DNA of 55,306 nucleotides from Hyphomicrobium sp. (GTDB taxonomy: Bacteria > Pseudomonadota > Alphaproteobacteria > Rhizobiales > Hyphomicrobiaceae). The notes beneath the pieces were generated by a model, which did no database searches, was not told the DNA's origin, and worked only from the letters and a program-made list of their open reading frames with translations. Positions 34,022 through 43,976 of the stretch are shown piece by piece (the stretch's first letter is position 1; every line of letters starts with the position of its first letter). A program made the translations under genes and the position numbers. Where the stretch lies: assembly GCA_022844105.1 (NCBI GenBank), contig JALHMJ010000015.1:1-55306 (forward strand). The letters run 5' to 3'.

Positions 34022-35047
34022 TCAGCCGCCCGTGACGCTCATATGACGAGCGACGGCCGGCTTTCTCGTCGTCCGGTCGATAATGAAATCGTGCCCCTTC
34101 GGTTTGCGCGCAATCGCGGCTTCAATCGCCTCCGCCACGACGCCATCGTCGGGCGAAGCCCGCAGCGGGGCGCGCAAATCCGCGGCATCGTCCTGACCAA
34201 GGCACATATACAGCGTGCCGGTGCATGTGAGGCGAACCCGGTTGCAGCTTTCGCAGAAATTATGCGTCATCGGCGTGATGAAACCAAGCCGTCCGCCGGT
34301 TTCCTTGACCCGCACATAGCGCGCCGGACCGCCCGTGCGATACGCAATATCTTCCAGCGAAAACGTATCGAGCAATCGTGCGCGCACGATCGACAGCGGC
34401 AGATATTGATCCGTTCTGTCAGCTTCGATATCGCCAAGCGGCATCGTCTCGATGAATGTGAGGTCGGCGCCACGGCCGTGAGCAAAGCGGATCAGATCCG
34501 CGAGCTCGGCCTCGTTGACCCCCTTGAGCGCCACCGTGTTGATCTTCACCTTGAGGCCGGCCCGTTCCGCAGCGGCAAGTCCCGCCAGCACCGTGTCGAG
34601 ATCGCCCCAGCGCGTGATGGCTTTGAACTTCTGCGGATCAAGCGTATCGAGCGAAAGATTGATCCGCTCGACACCGCAAGCCTTCAGGTCGGCGGCATAT
34701 TTGGCAAGCTGGCTTCCGTTCGTCGTCAGGGTCAGCTCGTCAAGCGTTCCGGCATCGAGGTGGCGCGACAGCGCGCGAAACAGCCAGAGGATGTTCTTGC
34801 GCACCAGCGGCTCTCCGCCCGTGATCCTCAGCTTGCGCACTCCACGCGCGATGAAGACGGAGCAAAGGCGGTCGAGTTCTTCGAGCGTCAACAGGTCCTG
34901 CTTCGGCAGGAACGTCATGTGCTCGGACATGCAATAGACGCAGCGAAAGTCGCACCGATCGGTCACCGACACGCGAAGATACGTCACCGCTCGCCCGAAC
35001 GGGTCGATGAGGCCAGGCTTGCGGTCAAGGATCGAAACCGTATCCAC
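34022..35047 (-). CDS. moaA: GTP 3',8-cyclase MoaA
   Basis: A 341-residue radical SAM enzyme, the first step of molybdenum cofactor synthesis. The SAM cluster cysteines are Cys32, Cys36 and Cys39 (CDFRCVYC); the second cluster is Cys265, Cys268 and Cys282 (CX2CX13C). The essential C-terminal Gly-Gly ends the protein (SVTGG). No other moa gene is in the window. Confidence 0.97.
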   Translation of the reverse strand: MDTVSILDRKPGLIDPFGRAVTYLRVSVTDRCDFRCVYCMSEHMTFLPKQDLLTLEELDRLCSVFIARGVRKLRITGGEPLVRKNILWLFRALSRHLDAGTLDELTLTTNGSQLAKYAADLKACGVERINLSLDTLDPQKFKAITRWGDLDTVLAGLAAAERAGLKVKINTVALKGVNEAELADLIRFAHGRGADLTFIETMPLGDIEADRTDQYLPLSIVRARLLDTFSLEDIAYRTGGPARYVRVKETGGRLGFITPMTHNFCESCNRVRLTCTGTLYMCLGQDDAADLRAPLRASPDDGVVAEAIEAAIARKPKGHDFIIDRTTRKPAVARHMSVTGG

Positions 35048-35284
35048 AGGATGCCTATTGTTTGGGGAGCGCCGACGCAGCGGCTCTAAGCCTATTTATC
35101 TAACAACGGCGCGGCTGAGTGCAAGGGCCATCCCCCCGGCCGTCAGGACACAGGGCCATGTCCCTATCACGTTGCCAGCCTGTGCCAGCTTGTTCATGTC
35201 GGTTTGCCGGGCTAGTGATAAGGCAAATTCGAACGATCCCGGTGCGATAGGTTCAAACCGCCGCCGCGGACGAGGGGGGATGGA

Positions 35285-36979
35285 ATGTCCGACACAAGCT
35301 TAACGCCGGCGGCAACCGGCGCGGGGGTCCTTGATCGTGAGCGGATCATCGCCGGAGCTGGCTTTAACCGTTGGATGGTGCCTCCCGCCGCTCTGTGCAT
35401 CCATCTCTGCATTGGTATGGCCTACGGCTTCTCGGTATTCTGGAAGCCCTTGGAAAACGTACTGTCGGGACCCGACGGTAAACCTTTGCCGCTCTGCGCC
35501 GCTGGCGCCACGACGTTTTCAGAAAAAGCCGCCGGCACGCTGACAGCGCTGACCGCCACCGACTGCAACTGGAGCCAGTTCGACCTCGGCTGGATGTATA
35601 CGTTTTTCTTCGTGCTGCTCGGTATTTCGGCGGCCATCTGGGGTGGCTGGCTCGAACGGGCCGGCCCGCGCAAAGCCGGTTTCGTCTCAACGCTGTGCTG
35701 GTGCGGCGGCCTGCTGATCTCGGCTCTCGGCATTTATCTGCATCAGCTTTGGATGCTTTGGCTCGGCTCCGGAGTGATCGGCGGCATCGGACTTGGACTT
35801 GGCTACATCTCGCCGGTTTCAACGCTGATCAAATGGTTCCCGGATCGCCGCGGCATGGCCACGGGAATGGCAATCATGGGCTTCGGCGGTGGTGCCATGA
35901 TCGGCTCGCCGCTCGCCACCGCGCTGATGGGCGCATTCAAAGGTCCAGGTAACGCGGGTGTCTGGGAAACATTCGTAGCGTTGGCCGCGATCTATTTCGT
36001 GTTCATGATGATTGGGACCTTCGGATATCGTATTCCGCCATCCGGCTGGAAGCCCGAAGGCTGGTCACCGCCGGTCAACGCGAGCGTCATGATCGCAACA
36101 AAGCATGTGCACCTCGACAACGCTCATAAGACGCCGCAGTTCTGGCTGCTGTGGCTGGTCCTGTGCATGAACGTTTCGGCCGGCATCGGCATCATCGGGG
36201 CCGCTTCGCCCATGCTCCAGGAAACCTTCGGCGGCACACTCGTCGGCGCTGCCGGCGTCGGCTACCTCGACATGAAGAAGGATGCGACCCTGGCGGCCGC
36301 TGCCGCAGCGGTCGGCGCCGGCTTCGTGGGACTGATCTCGCTGTTTAACATTTTTGGCCGCATTGTCTGGGCCTCCTCATCCGACAACCTCGGACGCAAA
36401 GTCACTTACGCCATTTTCTTTGTGCTCGGCGGCGCACTTTATGTGCTGGCGTCCTTTGCTGCCGACTGGAAAATCCTCGCTCTGTTCGTGGGCGCGTTCT
36501 GCATCATCGCGTCGATGTATGGCGGCGGCTTCGCAACCATCCCGGCTTATCTGGCCGACATCTTCGGCACCCAGTTCGTCGGCGCCATCCACGGCCGGCT
36601 GCTGACGGCGTGGTCAACCGCCGGCATCGTCGGTCCGGTGATCGTCAACTATTTGCACGACACCCGTCTGGCGAGCGGCATCTCCCCGGATCAGGTCTAC
36701 GGCCCCATCTTCTACATTTTAGCCGGAATGCTCGTTGTCGGGTTCGTAGCCAACCTGTTGGTCACTCCGGTTAATCCGAAATGGCAGATGACCGATGAAG
36801 ACGTCGCCCTAGAGCGCGCCAAGCTGCACGAGAAGAACGCGGCGACAACCTCCGGCTCCTTCGGCATCGGCACGGGCGGACTTGACGCCAAGGCCGGTGC
36901 ATTTTGGCTCTTGGTTGGCATTCCCCTTGCTTGGGGTGTTTGGAAAACGGTGGAGAAGGCGCTCGTGCTGTTCCAGTAA
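35285..36979 (+). CDS. OFA-family MFS transporter (oxalate/formate antiporter type)
   Basis: A 564-residue major facilitator with about 12 core helices. FNRWMVPPAALCIHLCIGMAYGFSVFWKPL at the N-terminus is typical of the OFA family, and two short periplasmic insertions are seen. After the core, a loop ends in an extra helix (AFWLLVGIPLAWGVWKTVEKA), so it may have a fused small subunit or a 13th helix. The substrate (oxalate, formate, lactate or another acid) is not predictable. A strong GAGGGGGG site precedes ATG 35285. The 237 bp upstream hold no clear gene. Confidence 0.88.
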   Translation: MSDTSLTPAATGAGVLDRERIIAGAGFNRWMVPPAALCIHLCIGMAYGFSVFWKPLENVLSGPDGKPLPLCAAGATTFSEKAAGTLTALTATDCNWSQFDLGWMYTFFFVLLGISAAIWGGWLERAGPRKAGFVSTLCWCGGLLISALGIYLHQLWMLWLGSGVIGGIGLGLGYISPVSTLIKWFPDRRGMATGMAIMGFGGGAMIGSPLATALMGAFKGPGNAGVWETFVALAAIYFVFMMIGTFGYRIPPSGWKPEGWSPPVNASVMIATKHVHLDNAHKTPQFWLLWLVLCMNVSAGIGIIGAASPMLQETFGGTLVGAAGVGYLDMKKDATLAAAAAAVGAGFVGLISLFNIFGRIVWASSSDNLGRKVTYAIFFVLGGALYVLASFAADWKILALFVGAFCIIASMYGGGFATIPAYLADIFGTQFVGAIHGRLLTAWSTAGIVGPVIVNYLHDTRLASGISPDQVYGPIFYILAGMLVVGFVANLLVTPVNPKWQMTDEDVALERAKLHEKNAATTSGSFGIGTGGLDAKAGAFWLLVGIPLAWGVWKTVEKALVLFQ

Positions 36980-37026
36980 TGACTGGCGCTTGGTCAGCCT
37001 CGTCCGCGTTCACGTGAGGCTCCCGC

Positions 37027-37362
37027 ATGCCAGCTACAGCCTGTCGATGGATCGTCCCGATAGCGTTTCTGGCCCTGTCCGCGCCATTCCCCCCGCCTGT
37101 GCTGGCCGCGCTCGATTATGCGGCATCTGCGCAGCGGCCGCGCCAGTTTCAGGTCTTACCGTTTGACAACCCGGTACTCCGGCGCAACGCCCGAATAACG
37201 TCTCCGCTGCACCGGCCGATCTTCGTGAAATCTGAAGCCGCAGCGGCCTATATCAGGCAGGGGTTCATCAACGCCGTTCTGTGCACCATCGCAGGGGCGC
37301 TCGGCCTCGTTGTCATAGGCTTCCGCCTCTACGGCAATCGGCACGGCAGTGCCGCCACATAG
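37027..37362 (+). CDS. Small secreted or membrane protein, function unknown
   Basis: A 111-residue protein. An N-terminal hydrophobic stretch (about 8-28, ending PPPVLAALDYA) looks like a signal peptide, and a membrane helix lies near 79-102 (FINAVLCTIAGALGLVVIGF). It starts 47 bp after the OFA transporter on the same strand and could be co-transcribed. It overlaps the next gene tail to tail by 34 bp, which lowers confidence that it is real. Confidence 0.5.
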   Translation: MPATACRWIVPIAFLALSAPFPPPVLAALDYAASAQRPRQFQVLPFDNPVLRRNARITSPLHRPIFVKSEAAAAYIRQGFINAVLCTIAGALGLVVIGFRLYGNRHGSAAT

Positions 37363-37973
37363 CTGATCATTGGACTTGCCGGGTCGAGCACAGCGTTGCC
37401 GTCCGCTGTGATGTTGGGCAAACCGAGATCACGCGGATAGACGGCTTCACCCGGCGCCAAATCGGGACACCCGCGCACCGCGATCCTCAAGTCAGAAAAG
37501 TAAGCCACAGCACGGGTGAACGTTTCCCACGCCACCTTGTCCGACGACCACATGGGCACAATCACGACGCGCGCCGGCGTTCGGCTGGCAAATGCAAGGC
37601 CCTTCGCCAGTGACGCCGGATCGGCCGGATCGACCCGCACGGGCAATAGCGAGACGGGTGCCGTCGCGGCCAACGCTCCGGCAAGGCCAGCCATCAGGTC
37701 CGTGTCGCCTGCGGCGTCGTACGGATAGCGGTCGTCACCGGGAATATCCCAGGCGATAATCTCGCCCTCGCCATCACGTGCGAGCCGGGCCGCGATCTCC
37801 GGCCGCGTATAGTCGAACCCGACAGTCAAGACAGCCACCGGGGTCCGGCCCGCGACGTCGCTGGCGGGGGGAACTTTGGGGTCGGCAGCACGAGCGATCC
37901 CGATGGGTATCAGAACGCCGGCCACGGCGCCCAGACACCAGGAACCGCGCCACAAAATGTTTCGACTTGTCAT
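37329..37973 (-). CDS. Secreted subtilisin-like (S8 fold) protein lacking the catalytic residues
   Basis: A 214-residue protein with a signal peptide (about 1-29, cleavage after ARA). The body reads like a shrunken subtilase. VAVLTVGFDYTRPEIAARL (46-64) aligns with the Asp-box segment VAVxDTGxDYTHPxL, but Thr50 replaces the catalytic Asp. PYDAAGDTDLMAGLAG (84-99) matches the His box, with GDTD for GHGT. VSLLPVRV, ARVVIVPMW, AVAYFSDLRIAVRG and VYPRDLGLPNI echo later subtilase strands. No GTSxAxP motif is seen. I infer a pseudoprotease; the assignment is by eye. Confidence 0.55.
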   Translation of the reverse strand: MTSRNILWRGSWCLGAVAGVLIPIGIARAADPKVPPASDVAGRTPVAVLTVGFDYTRPEIAARLARDGEGEIIAWDIPGDDRYPYDAAGDTDLMAGLAGALAATAPVSLLPVRVDPADPASLAKGLAFASRTPARVVIVPMWSSDKVAWETFTRAVAYFSDLRIAVRGCPDLAPGEAVYPRDLGLPNITADGNAVLDPASPMISYVAALPCRLP

Positions 37974-38156
37974 GCGCCCTCTCAGCCCTGCATTCGGGAC
38001 ACGTTTCTGACCGGCCCAGTAAACCTTACGGCGCGGGCTTCAATCCGTCACGCGGGACGACGCCTGTTAGGTCCACCCTTGGAGAACAGCACGCTCCGCC
38101 GCTATAAGAAGGCCGACCGGCGCAAGCCAGTCCGGAGTGAAGACGAGGGGGCTTTC

Positions 38157-39284
38157 GTGACACGCATATCTCGCCGCAATTTCGTTGCTGGTGCAGCCAC
38201 CGGCGGCGTCGGGCTCGCTGCAGCCGCGTGTGATCAGCAAGGTCCATCCGCGCCGGCGGTCATCACGCAGCTACCCGAATTACGCTGGCGAATGACGTCA
38301 AGTTTTCCACCCTCCCTCGACACCATTCACGGCGCTTCAAAGGTCTTCGCGAAAGTCGTCGCGGACATGACCGACAACCGGTTCCAGATCCAGGTTTTCG
38401 CTGCTGGCGAAATCATCGGCGGTCTGCAAGCCGCCGACGCCGTCACCGACGGAACGGTCGAGAGCTGCCAGACTGCGTCCTACTATTACTGGGGCAAGGA
38501 CCCAACTTTCGCATTGGCGACCGGCATCCCGTTCGGCCTCAACTCGCGCATGCAGAACGCCTGGATGTGGGAAGGCGGCGGCATCGAACTGATGAACGAC
38601 TTCTACCAGCGCTACAACATCTACGGTCTGCCCGGCGGCAACTCTGGCGCCCAGATGGGCGGCTGGTACCGCCGCGAGATCAATACCCCCGCTGACTGGA
38701 AGGGCCTTAAAATCCGCATCGGCGGATTTGGCGGTGCGATCCTCGCCAGGCTCGGTGCGGTACCGACGCAGATTGCCGCCTCCGACATTTATCCAGCCTT
38801 GGAGAAAGGCACGATCGACGCGGCGGAATGGGTTGGACCCTACGACGATGAGAAGCTCGGGTTCGCGCAAGTGGCTCGTTACTACTATTACCCAGGTTGG
38901 TGGGAAGGGCAGGCGATGCTGCACTTTTTCTTCAACCTGCAGAAATGGAACGAGCTGCCCAAAAACTATCAGGCCATCCTGCGGGCGGCGGCCCAGACCG
39001 CCAACACCATCATGCTGGCGCGCTACGACATGCAAAACCCACAAGCCTTGCGCACTCTCGTGCAGAATGGCGCGCTACTTCGCCCGTTTTCGAAAGAAGT
39101 ACTGGACGCGTGTTTCGCCGCCTCAAACGAGGTCTACGCCGAACTCTCCGCCAAGAACGCTACCTTCAAGACCGCCTACGAAGCCATGACGAAGGTCCGC
39201 CGCAACGGCTTCCTCTGGCACCAGCTTTCCGAGCACACCATGGACACCTACATGATGATCCTGCAGCGCGAAGGAAAGCTCTAG
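38157..39284 (+). CDS. TRAP transporter substrate-binding lipoprotein (DctP/TakP type)
   Basis: A 375-residue extracytoplasmic receptor. The start is GTG 38157 behind GAGGGGG, giving MTRISRRNFVAGAATGG, a twin-arginine signal; the sequence then reaches LAAAAC, a lipobox. GGNSGAQMGGWYRREI and the DAAEWVGPYDDEKLGF segment match TakP-like receptors that bind 2-oxo acids. No DctQ or DctM membrane subunits are nearby, so it is an orphan. The ATG at 38079 would bury the signal and is not used here. Confidence 0.88.
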   Translation: MTRISRRNFVAGAATGGVGLAAAACDQQGPSAPAVITQLPELRWRMTSSFPPSLDTIHGASKVFAKVVADMTDNRFQIQVFAAGEIIGGLQAADAVTDGTVESCQTASYYYWGKDPTFALATGIPFGLNSRMQNAWMWEGGGIELMNDFYQRYNIYGLPGGNSGAQMGGWYRREINTPADWKGLKIRIGGFGGAILARLGAVPTQIAASDIYPALEKGTIDAAEWVGPYDDEKLGFAQVARYYYYPGWWEGQAMLHFFFNLQKWNELPKNYQAILRAAAQTANTIMLARYDMQNPQALRTLVQNGALLRPFSKEVLDACFAASNEVYAELSAKNATFKTAYEAMTKVRRNGFLWHQLSEHTMDTYMMILQREGKL

Positions 39285-39294
39285 GCAAAACGCT

Positions 39295-39879
39295 TCACTT
39301 CAACAGCGCGTAGCCATCCGTGTGGCATTCCCCAAAGCCGCATTGCACGAAGACAGAAACGAAGTTGATAGCGACGAGCGCGATGACGTACAGGCTCAGC
39401 GCACCGGCGATCCGCGACAGCACCGGCGTCTCGCTGATCGCCGACTTGCCGACATGATCATCATTGCCGAGCACGATGAGCTTGACTGAGTAGGCCGTCA
39501 GGATAGCAAGCGCGATGAGGATCGACCAAACCGGCATGTGCAAACCAAACACCGCCGAACCGATGTAGGCGTGTCCTGGCCTGGGGTAGATGTCGAGCAA
39601 GGACTGGCGAACCGAGACGACCAGAAGAAAAATTGCAAACAGCAAGCTGACGCCTGTGTTGCGATAGCTGAAGCCGTGGCGAAAGTTGAGGATGATACCG
39701 AACGCGACGCCGAAGAGAGCTACGCGCTCGAGAAGACAAAGCGGACACGGCAGTTCGCCGTAAACGTACTGCAGCGTCATCGCGGCGGACAGAATGCCGG
39801 CAATCACCGCCAGCATCAGAAGCAGGAAAACCGCGTTCAAAAACACCGGCAAATCGAAAGGGCCACGTTCCAGCCTCAT
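39295..39879 (-). CDS. dsbB: Disulfide bond formation protein B (DsbB) family
   Basis: A 194-residue four-helix membrane oxidase that passes electrons from DsbA to quinone. The first redox pair is Cys45-Pro-Leu-Cys48 (ELPCPLCLLERVALFG). The second pair, normally in the second periplasmic loop, is absent there; instead the C-terminal region has Cys180 and Cys185 (QCGFGEC). The ATG at 39879 overlaps the stop of the upstream small gene (ATGA), which decides the start over ATG 39930. Confidence 0.88.
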   Translation of the reverse strand: MRLERGPFDLPVFLNAVFLLLMLAVIAGILSAAMTLQYVYGELPCPLCLLERVALFGVAFGIILNFRHGFSYRNTGVSLLFAIFLLVVSVRQSLLDIYPRPGHAYIGSAVFGLHMPVWSILIALAILTAYSVKLIVLGNDDHVGKSAISETPVLSRIAGALSLYVIALVAINFVSVFVQCGFGECHTDGYALLK

Positions 39880-40088
39880 GTCAGCACGCCCGTCCGAGGG
39901 GGCGTGTCCGGCGCCTCCGTTGAAATCCACGGCATCCGGAAGCCATACTCGGGACTGTAGACTTCAAACAGGAACAGCCACACAGCGAGAATGAAGGCCG
40001 CAGCGATGGCTGCAAGTGCCGCCCGATCCCGACCGGCCCAACCGAGAATCAAGGCGAGCGTCATCACTGCAAAGACAGCCAGCATCAT
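39876..40088 (-). CDS. Small two-helix membrane protein coupled to dsbB (DUF5993-like)
   Basis: A 70-residue protein with hydrophobic segments at about 2-18 and 24-42 separated by GRDRAA, then a polar tail. Small membrane proteins of this kind, called DUF5993, often stand beside dsbB in alphaproteobacteria; the link here rests on position and overall pattern. It overlaps dsbB by ATGA, strong evidence that both are translated. Its role is unknown. Confidence 0.65.
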   Translation of the reverse strand: MMLAVFAVMTLALILGWAGRDRAALAAIAAAFILAVWLFLFEVYSPEYGFRMPWISTEAPDTPPRTGVLT

Positions 40089-40276
40089 GCACGCACCTCA
40101 CGACCGGTTTGCCCGGCACTGCGGACGCAAGGGTCCGCCGGAGCCATTGAGCGGCATCCGCAGTCAGATGCAAGGGGGACGCTTCGCGATCGCGTCCCGT
40201 TGTAAACGGACGCTGGCCAAATTCACCGATCGTGCGAAAATCATGTCCCGACCGACAGATCGAAGGTGCAGCCGCC

Positions 40277-41443
40277 ATGCAGTTTAGGAAGCCGATCCAC
40301 ATCGCGCTCACCGTGTCGTTTTGCGTGGGATGGATGACATCGCCGGCGACTGCCGCCGAGGACACCGGTGTCGCAGCCGAAGTTCTCGCCAGATCAAAGC
40401 CAGGAACGATCTTTCGCGTCTGGCCGATGGAAGGCGGAGTGAAACCCGGGATCAAAGGCTACCGCATCCTCTATCGATCAACGAATTACGACGGCCGCCC
40501 CGTCGCCGTCACCGGTGCACTCATTTTTCCAGCGCAAGCCGCTGCCGGTCCGCGAGCCGTCGTCGCCTGGGCACACCCGACAACAGGTGTTGTATCCAAA
40601 TGTGCACCGACCCTGCTCCCAAATTTTTCGCAAGTCATCATGGGGCTGGACGAAATCACCGACCGCGGCTGGGTCATCGCGGCGACCGACTATATCGGCC
40701 TCGGAACCAACAATCCGCACCCCTATCTGATCGGCATTGCAGAAGCCAACGCAGTGATCGATATCGTTCGCGCCGCCCGCCAGCTTACCGATGTCGCCGC
40801 CTCGGATCGTTTCGCCGTGTGGGGTCATTCGCAAGGCGGCCACGCGGCGCTGTACACAGGTCTGCACGCCAAAACCTATGCGCCGGAATTAACGCTCGTT
40901 GGCGTGGCCGCGGCCGCGCCGGCGACCAAGCTTGCCGAGTTGTTCAAGGCTGATGAGAATTCATCCAGTGGCCGCAGCCTGTCCGCAATGACGGTTCTGG
41001 CATGGTCGCGCCTGTTCGGCTGGCCGCTCGGCGAATTGGTCGAACCGGCGGCAATGCGCCCCTTCGAGCGGCTCGCCAGCGACTGCATCGAAGACCTGCC
41101 GCAGTTCCTGCGCGAAGACGACGACGAAAACGACCTGCCGCAAGTCTTCCTCAAAATCGATCCCCTGACCGACCCGAAGTTCACGCCCATCATCGCTGCG
41201 AATACGCCGGGGCCGATGCCGGCCGGCACGCCAGTGTTCATTGCGCAAGGCACGGCCGACACGACGGTGCGGCCCGAAATCACCAAGCAATACATCAATG
41301 AGTTATGCCGGGGCGGTGCCAAGGTGCACGTCAAGTGGATGCCCGGCGTCAGCCACGTTACCGTCGCGCTCGATAGTGCATACGACGCGGTCGAGTGGAT
41401 GGCGCAACGGTTTGCCAGCGCGCCAGCGCCAAATCAATGTTGA
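40277..41443 (+). CDS. Secreted lipase-like alpha/beta hydrolase (secretory lipase family)
   Basis: A 388-residue protein with a signal peptide (about 1-27, ATAAE). The nucleophile Ser185 is in GHSQGGHAAL, Asp in QGTADTTV and His in GVSHVTV complete the triad. The layout, YRSTNYDGRPVAVTGALIFP followed by WAHPTTG, resembles the LIP (triacylglycerol lipase) family better than ordinary esterases. The start MQFRKPIH at 40277 places the signal peptide correctly. The lipid substrate is unknown. It has no same-strand operon partner. Confidence 0.85.
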   Translation: MQFRKPIHIALTVSFCVGWMTSPATAAEDTGVAAEVLARSKPGTIFRVWPMEGGVKPGIKGYRILYRSTNYDGRPVAVTGALIFPAQAAAGPRAVVAWAHPTTGVVSKCAPTLLPNFSQVIMGLDEITDRGWVIAATDYIGLGTNNPHPYLIGIAEANAVIDIVRAARQLTDVAASDRFAVWGHSQGGHAALYTGLHAKTYAPELTLVGVAAAAPATKLAELFKADENSSSGRSLSAMTVLAWSRLFGWPLGELVEPAAMRPFERLASDCIEDLPQFLREDDDENDLPQVFLKIDPLTDPKFTPIIAANTPGPMPAGTPVFIAQGTADTTVRPEITKQYINELCRGGAKVHVKWMPGVSHVTVALDSAYDAVEWMAQRFASAPAPNQC

Positions 41444-41484
41444 GCGCCAGCGCCCAGCGAATTCAGAGACATCCGCAGTCGCAA

Positions 41485-42777
41485 TCAACCTGGCCGGATC
41501 TGCCCGCTGCCGCGCACCACATATTTGAAGCTGGTCAACTGTTCGACACCGACCGGCCCGCGCGCGTGCAATTTACCGGTCGCAATACCGATTTCCGCCC
41601 CGAACCCGAATTCGCCACCGTCGGCAAATTGCGTCGACGCGTTGTGCAGCACGATGGCGCTGTCGACTTGCGTCAGAAATTGGTTCGCAGTGGCCGCGTC
41701 GCTCGTAATGATCGCGTCTGTGTGTTGCGAGCCGAGCCGCGTGATGTGATCGATCGCGCCGTCGACACCCTCGACCGTCTTGAGCGCGATGATACTGTCG
41801 AGAAATTCCTTCCCGAAATCGTTGGTCGCCGCCGGCTTCACGCGGGCATCCACGGCGCGGGCCGCTTCGTCGCCACGTACTTCGCATCCCGCGTCGAGCA
41901 ATGCCGTCACCAGCCCAGCTAGAAGCTCACTGGGTGCTGCGCGATCAACTAGCAAACATTCGGTCGCCCCACACACACCGGTGCGTCGCATTTTGGCGTT
42001 GACCACGATATCTTTCGCCATGACCGGGTCTGCGGCCTTGTCGACGTAGGTATGACAGATGCCCTCCAGATGCGCGAAGACCGGTACGCGGGCGTCCGAC
42101 TGGACGCGCTCGACGAGCGAGCGCCCACCGCGCGGCACGATGACATCGACCGCGCCATCAAGCCCCGACAAGAGATGGCCGACAGCGGCACGGTCCGTCG
42201 TCGGAATCAACTGGATGGAATCTTCCGGCAATCCGGCTGCCTTCAGTCCCGCGACCAGACAAGCATGGATGGCGCTCGCGGAGCGAAAGGCATCCGAACC
42301 CGTTCGCAGTATGGCCGCATTGCCTGACTTGAGACACAGCCCGCCAGCGTCAGCGGTCACATTCGGACGGCTTTCATAGATGATACCGATGACGCCGATC
42401 GGCACGCGCACCCGAGCAATGTTCAATCCGTTCGGACGTGTCCACTCGCTGAGAACCGCACCGACGGGATCAGGCAGCTCGGCAATATCCTCAAGCCCGC
42501 GCGCCATCGCTTCGATGCGCTCGTCCGTCAGTCTCAGCCGGTCAATGAACGATGCAGCCAACCCGGCCGCTTGCGCAGCCTCTGCATCGGCCGCGTTTGC
42601 CTTCAGAATAACGGCGCTATCTTGCCGCAAATGGGCCGCCATGGCGCGCAGAGCCGCATTCTTCGTTGCCGTTGGAGCAAGTGCCAACGCGCGGGCGACG
42701 ACACGTGCCGCGCGGCCGATGGCAAACATCGCCTCGCGCAAATCCTGCGATTTCTGTTCGGGCCGGGCTGCCGACAT
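41485..42777 (-). CDS. proA: Glutamate-5-semialdehyde dehydrogenase
   Basis: A 430-residue NADPH-dependent reductase of glutamyl phosphate, the second step of proline synthesis. The catalytic Cys is in the segment [31 protein letters not shown] and [13 protein letters not shown] are typical ProA motifs. It starts directly after the proB stop with no gap, so the two are coupled. Confidence 0.96.
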   Translation of the reverse strand: MSAARPEQKSQDLREAMFAIGRAARVVARALALAPTATKNAALRAMAAHLRQDSAVILKANAADAEAAQAAGLAASFIDRLRLTDERIEAMARGLEDIAELPDPVGAVLSEWTRPNGLNIARVRVPIGVIGIIYESRPNVTADAGGLCLKSGNAAILRTGSDAFRSASAIHACLVAGLKAAGLPEDSIQLIPTTDRAAVGHLLSGLDGAVDVIVPRGGRSLVERVQSDARVPVFAHLEGICHTYVDKAADPVMAKDIVVNAKMRRTGVCGATECLLVDRAAPSELLAGLVTALLDAGCEVRGDEAARAVDARVKPAATNDFGKEFLDSIIALKTVEGVDGAIDHITRLGSQHTDAIITSDAATANQFLTQVDSAIVLHNASTQFADGGEFGFGAEIGIATGKLHARGPVGVEQLTSFKYVVRGSGQIRPG

Positions 42778-43938
42778 CTACTTCCTCGATAGGGCCATGT
42801 CGTCACGGTGGACGAGTTCATCGCCGCCATTGTAGCCCAGGATCGCTTCGATGTCGGCGCTGCGTTTGCCGACAATCCGGTCGGCATCTTTATTGGTATA
42901 GGCGACGAGCCCGCGTCCCAGTTCGCGACCGTCAGCGGAACGGATAATAATGGCATCGCCGCGGTCGAACGTCCCTTCGACCCGCGTCACGCCCGCGGGC
43001 AACAGGCTACTGCCGGAAAACAAGGCCTTTTCGGCCCCGGTATCGATATGAAGAACTCCGCGCGGCTCAAGTTGACCGGCGATCCAGCGCTTCTTCGCCG
43101 TCACCGGGTCTTGTTTGGCCAGGAACCAGGTCACCGTCGAGCCTTCACCGATCGCCCGCAGCGGATTCATCAGGTTGCCCGCGGCGATAACCATATGCGT
43201 GCCGGCACCGAGCGCAATTTTTCCAGCCTCAATCTTGGTCTTCATCCCGCCCTTGGAAAATTCCGTCCCCGGCGCGCCGGCCATGGCTTCGATCTCCGGA
43301 GTGATCTCGGTCACAATAGGAATGTGCCGCGCCTTGCGATCGGCGTGCGGGGGCGCGGTGTACAGCCCGTCGATATCCGACAGCAGTACGAGGCAGTCCG
43401 CCGAGACCATCGAGGCGACGCGCGCCGACAGACGATCATTATCGCCGTATTTGATCTCCGCCGTGGCAACCGTGTCGTTCTCGTTGACAACAGGAATGGC
43501 GCCAAGTTCGAGCAAGGTCTCGATCGTGTGCCGCGCATTGAGATATCGGCGCCGCTGCTCCGTGTCGCCCAGCGTCAACAGGATTTGAGCAACCGTCATA
43601 CCGTGCTCGCCAGCAAGCGCCTGATAGGCTGCCGCGAGGCTGATCTGCCCGACCGCCGCCGCCGCCTGGCTTTGCTCCAGTTCGAGCGTTCCCTTCGGCA
43701 GCCCCAGCTTGTATCGCCCAAGCGCCACCGCACCAGATGATACGAGGACGACTTGCCGGCCTGCCTTGCGCAAACTGGCCACGTCTTCGATGAGCGACGC
43801 CAGCCACTGCGACTTCAGCGTACCGGTCGTCCGGTCCGCGAGCAGCGCCGAACCGATCTTCACCACAATGCGCCGCGCCCGATCCCACTCGGGACGGGCG
43901 GCGCTGGCATGCGCGGCGGACGGCGGCGTGGGGGACAT
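42778..43938 (-). CDS. proB: Glutamate 5-kinase
   Basis: A 386-residue kinase, the first step of proline synthesis. The amino acid kinase domain (about 22-270) has [27 protein letters not shown] and [16 protein letters not shown], with a C-terminal PUA domain (about 290-380). The start [10 protein letters not shown] at 43938 gives the normal length; the frame runs another 101 codons upstream. In many relatives obg precedes proB; here a YnfA-type gene does. Confidence 0.96.
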   Translation of the reverse strand: MSPTPPSAAHASAARPEWDRARRIVVKIGSALLADRTTGTLKSQWLASLIEDVASLRKAGRQVVLVSSGAVALGRYKLGLPKGTLELEQSQAAAAVGQISLAAAYQALAGEHGMTVAQILLTLGDTEQRRRYLNARHTIETLLELGAIPVVNENDTVATAEIKYGDNDRLSARVASMVSADCLVLLSDIDGLYTAPPHADRKARHIPIVTEITPEIEAMAGAPGTEFSKGGMKTKIEAGKIALGAGTHMVIAAGNLMNPLRAIGEGSTVTWFLAKQDPVTAKKRWIAGQLEPRGVLHIDTGAEKALFSGSSLLPAGVTRVEGTFDRGDAIIIRSADGRELGRGLVAYTNKDADRIVGKRSADIEAILGYNGGDELVHRDDMALSRK

Positions 43939-43976
43939 AATGGAATAACCTGCGGATGAGGTTGCTGGATTAGCCC

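Noticed and set aside
34043-35089. 348-codon plus-strand frame opposite moaA
   Set aside because: moaA has all its cysteines and the Gly-Gly end; the antisense frame shows no domain.
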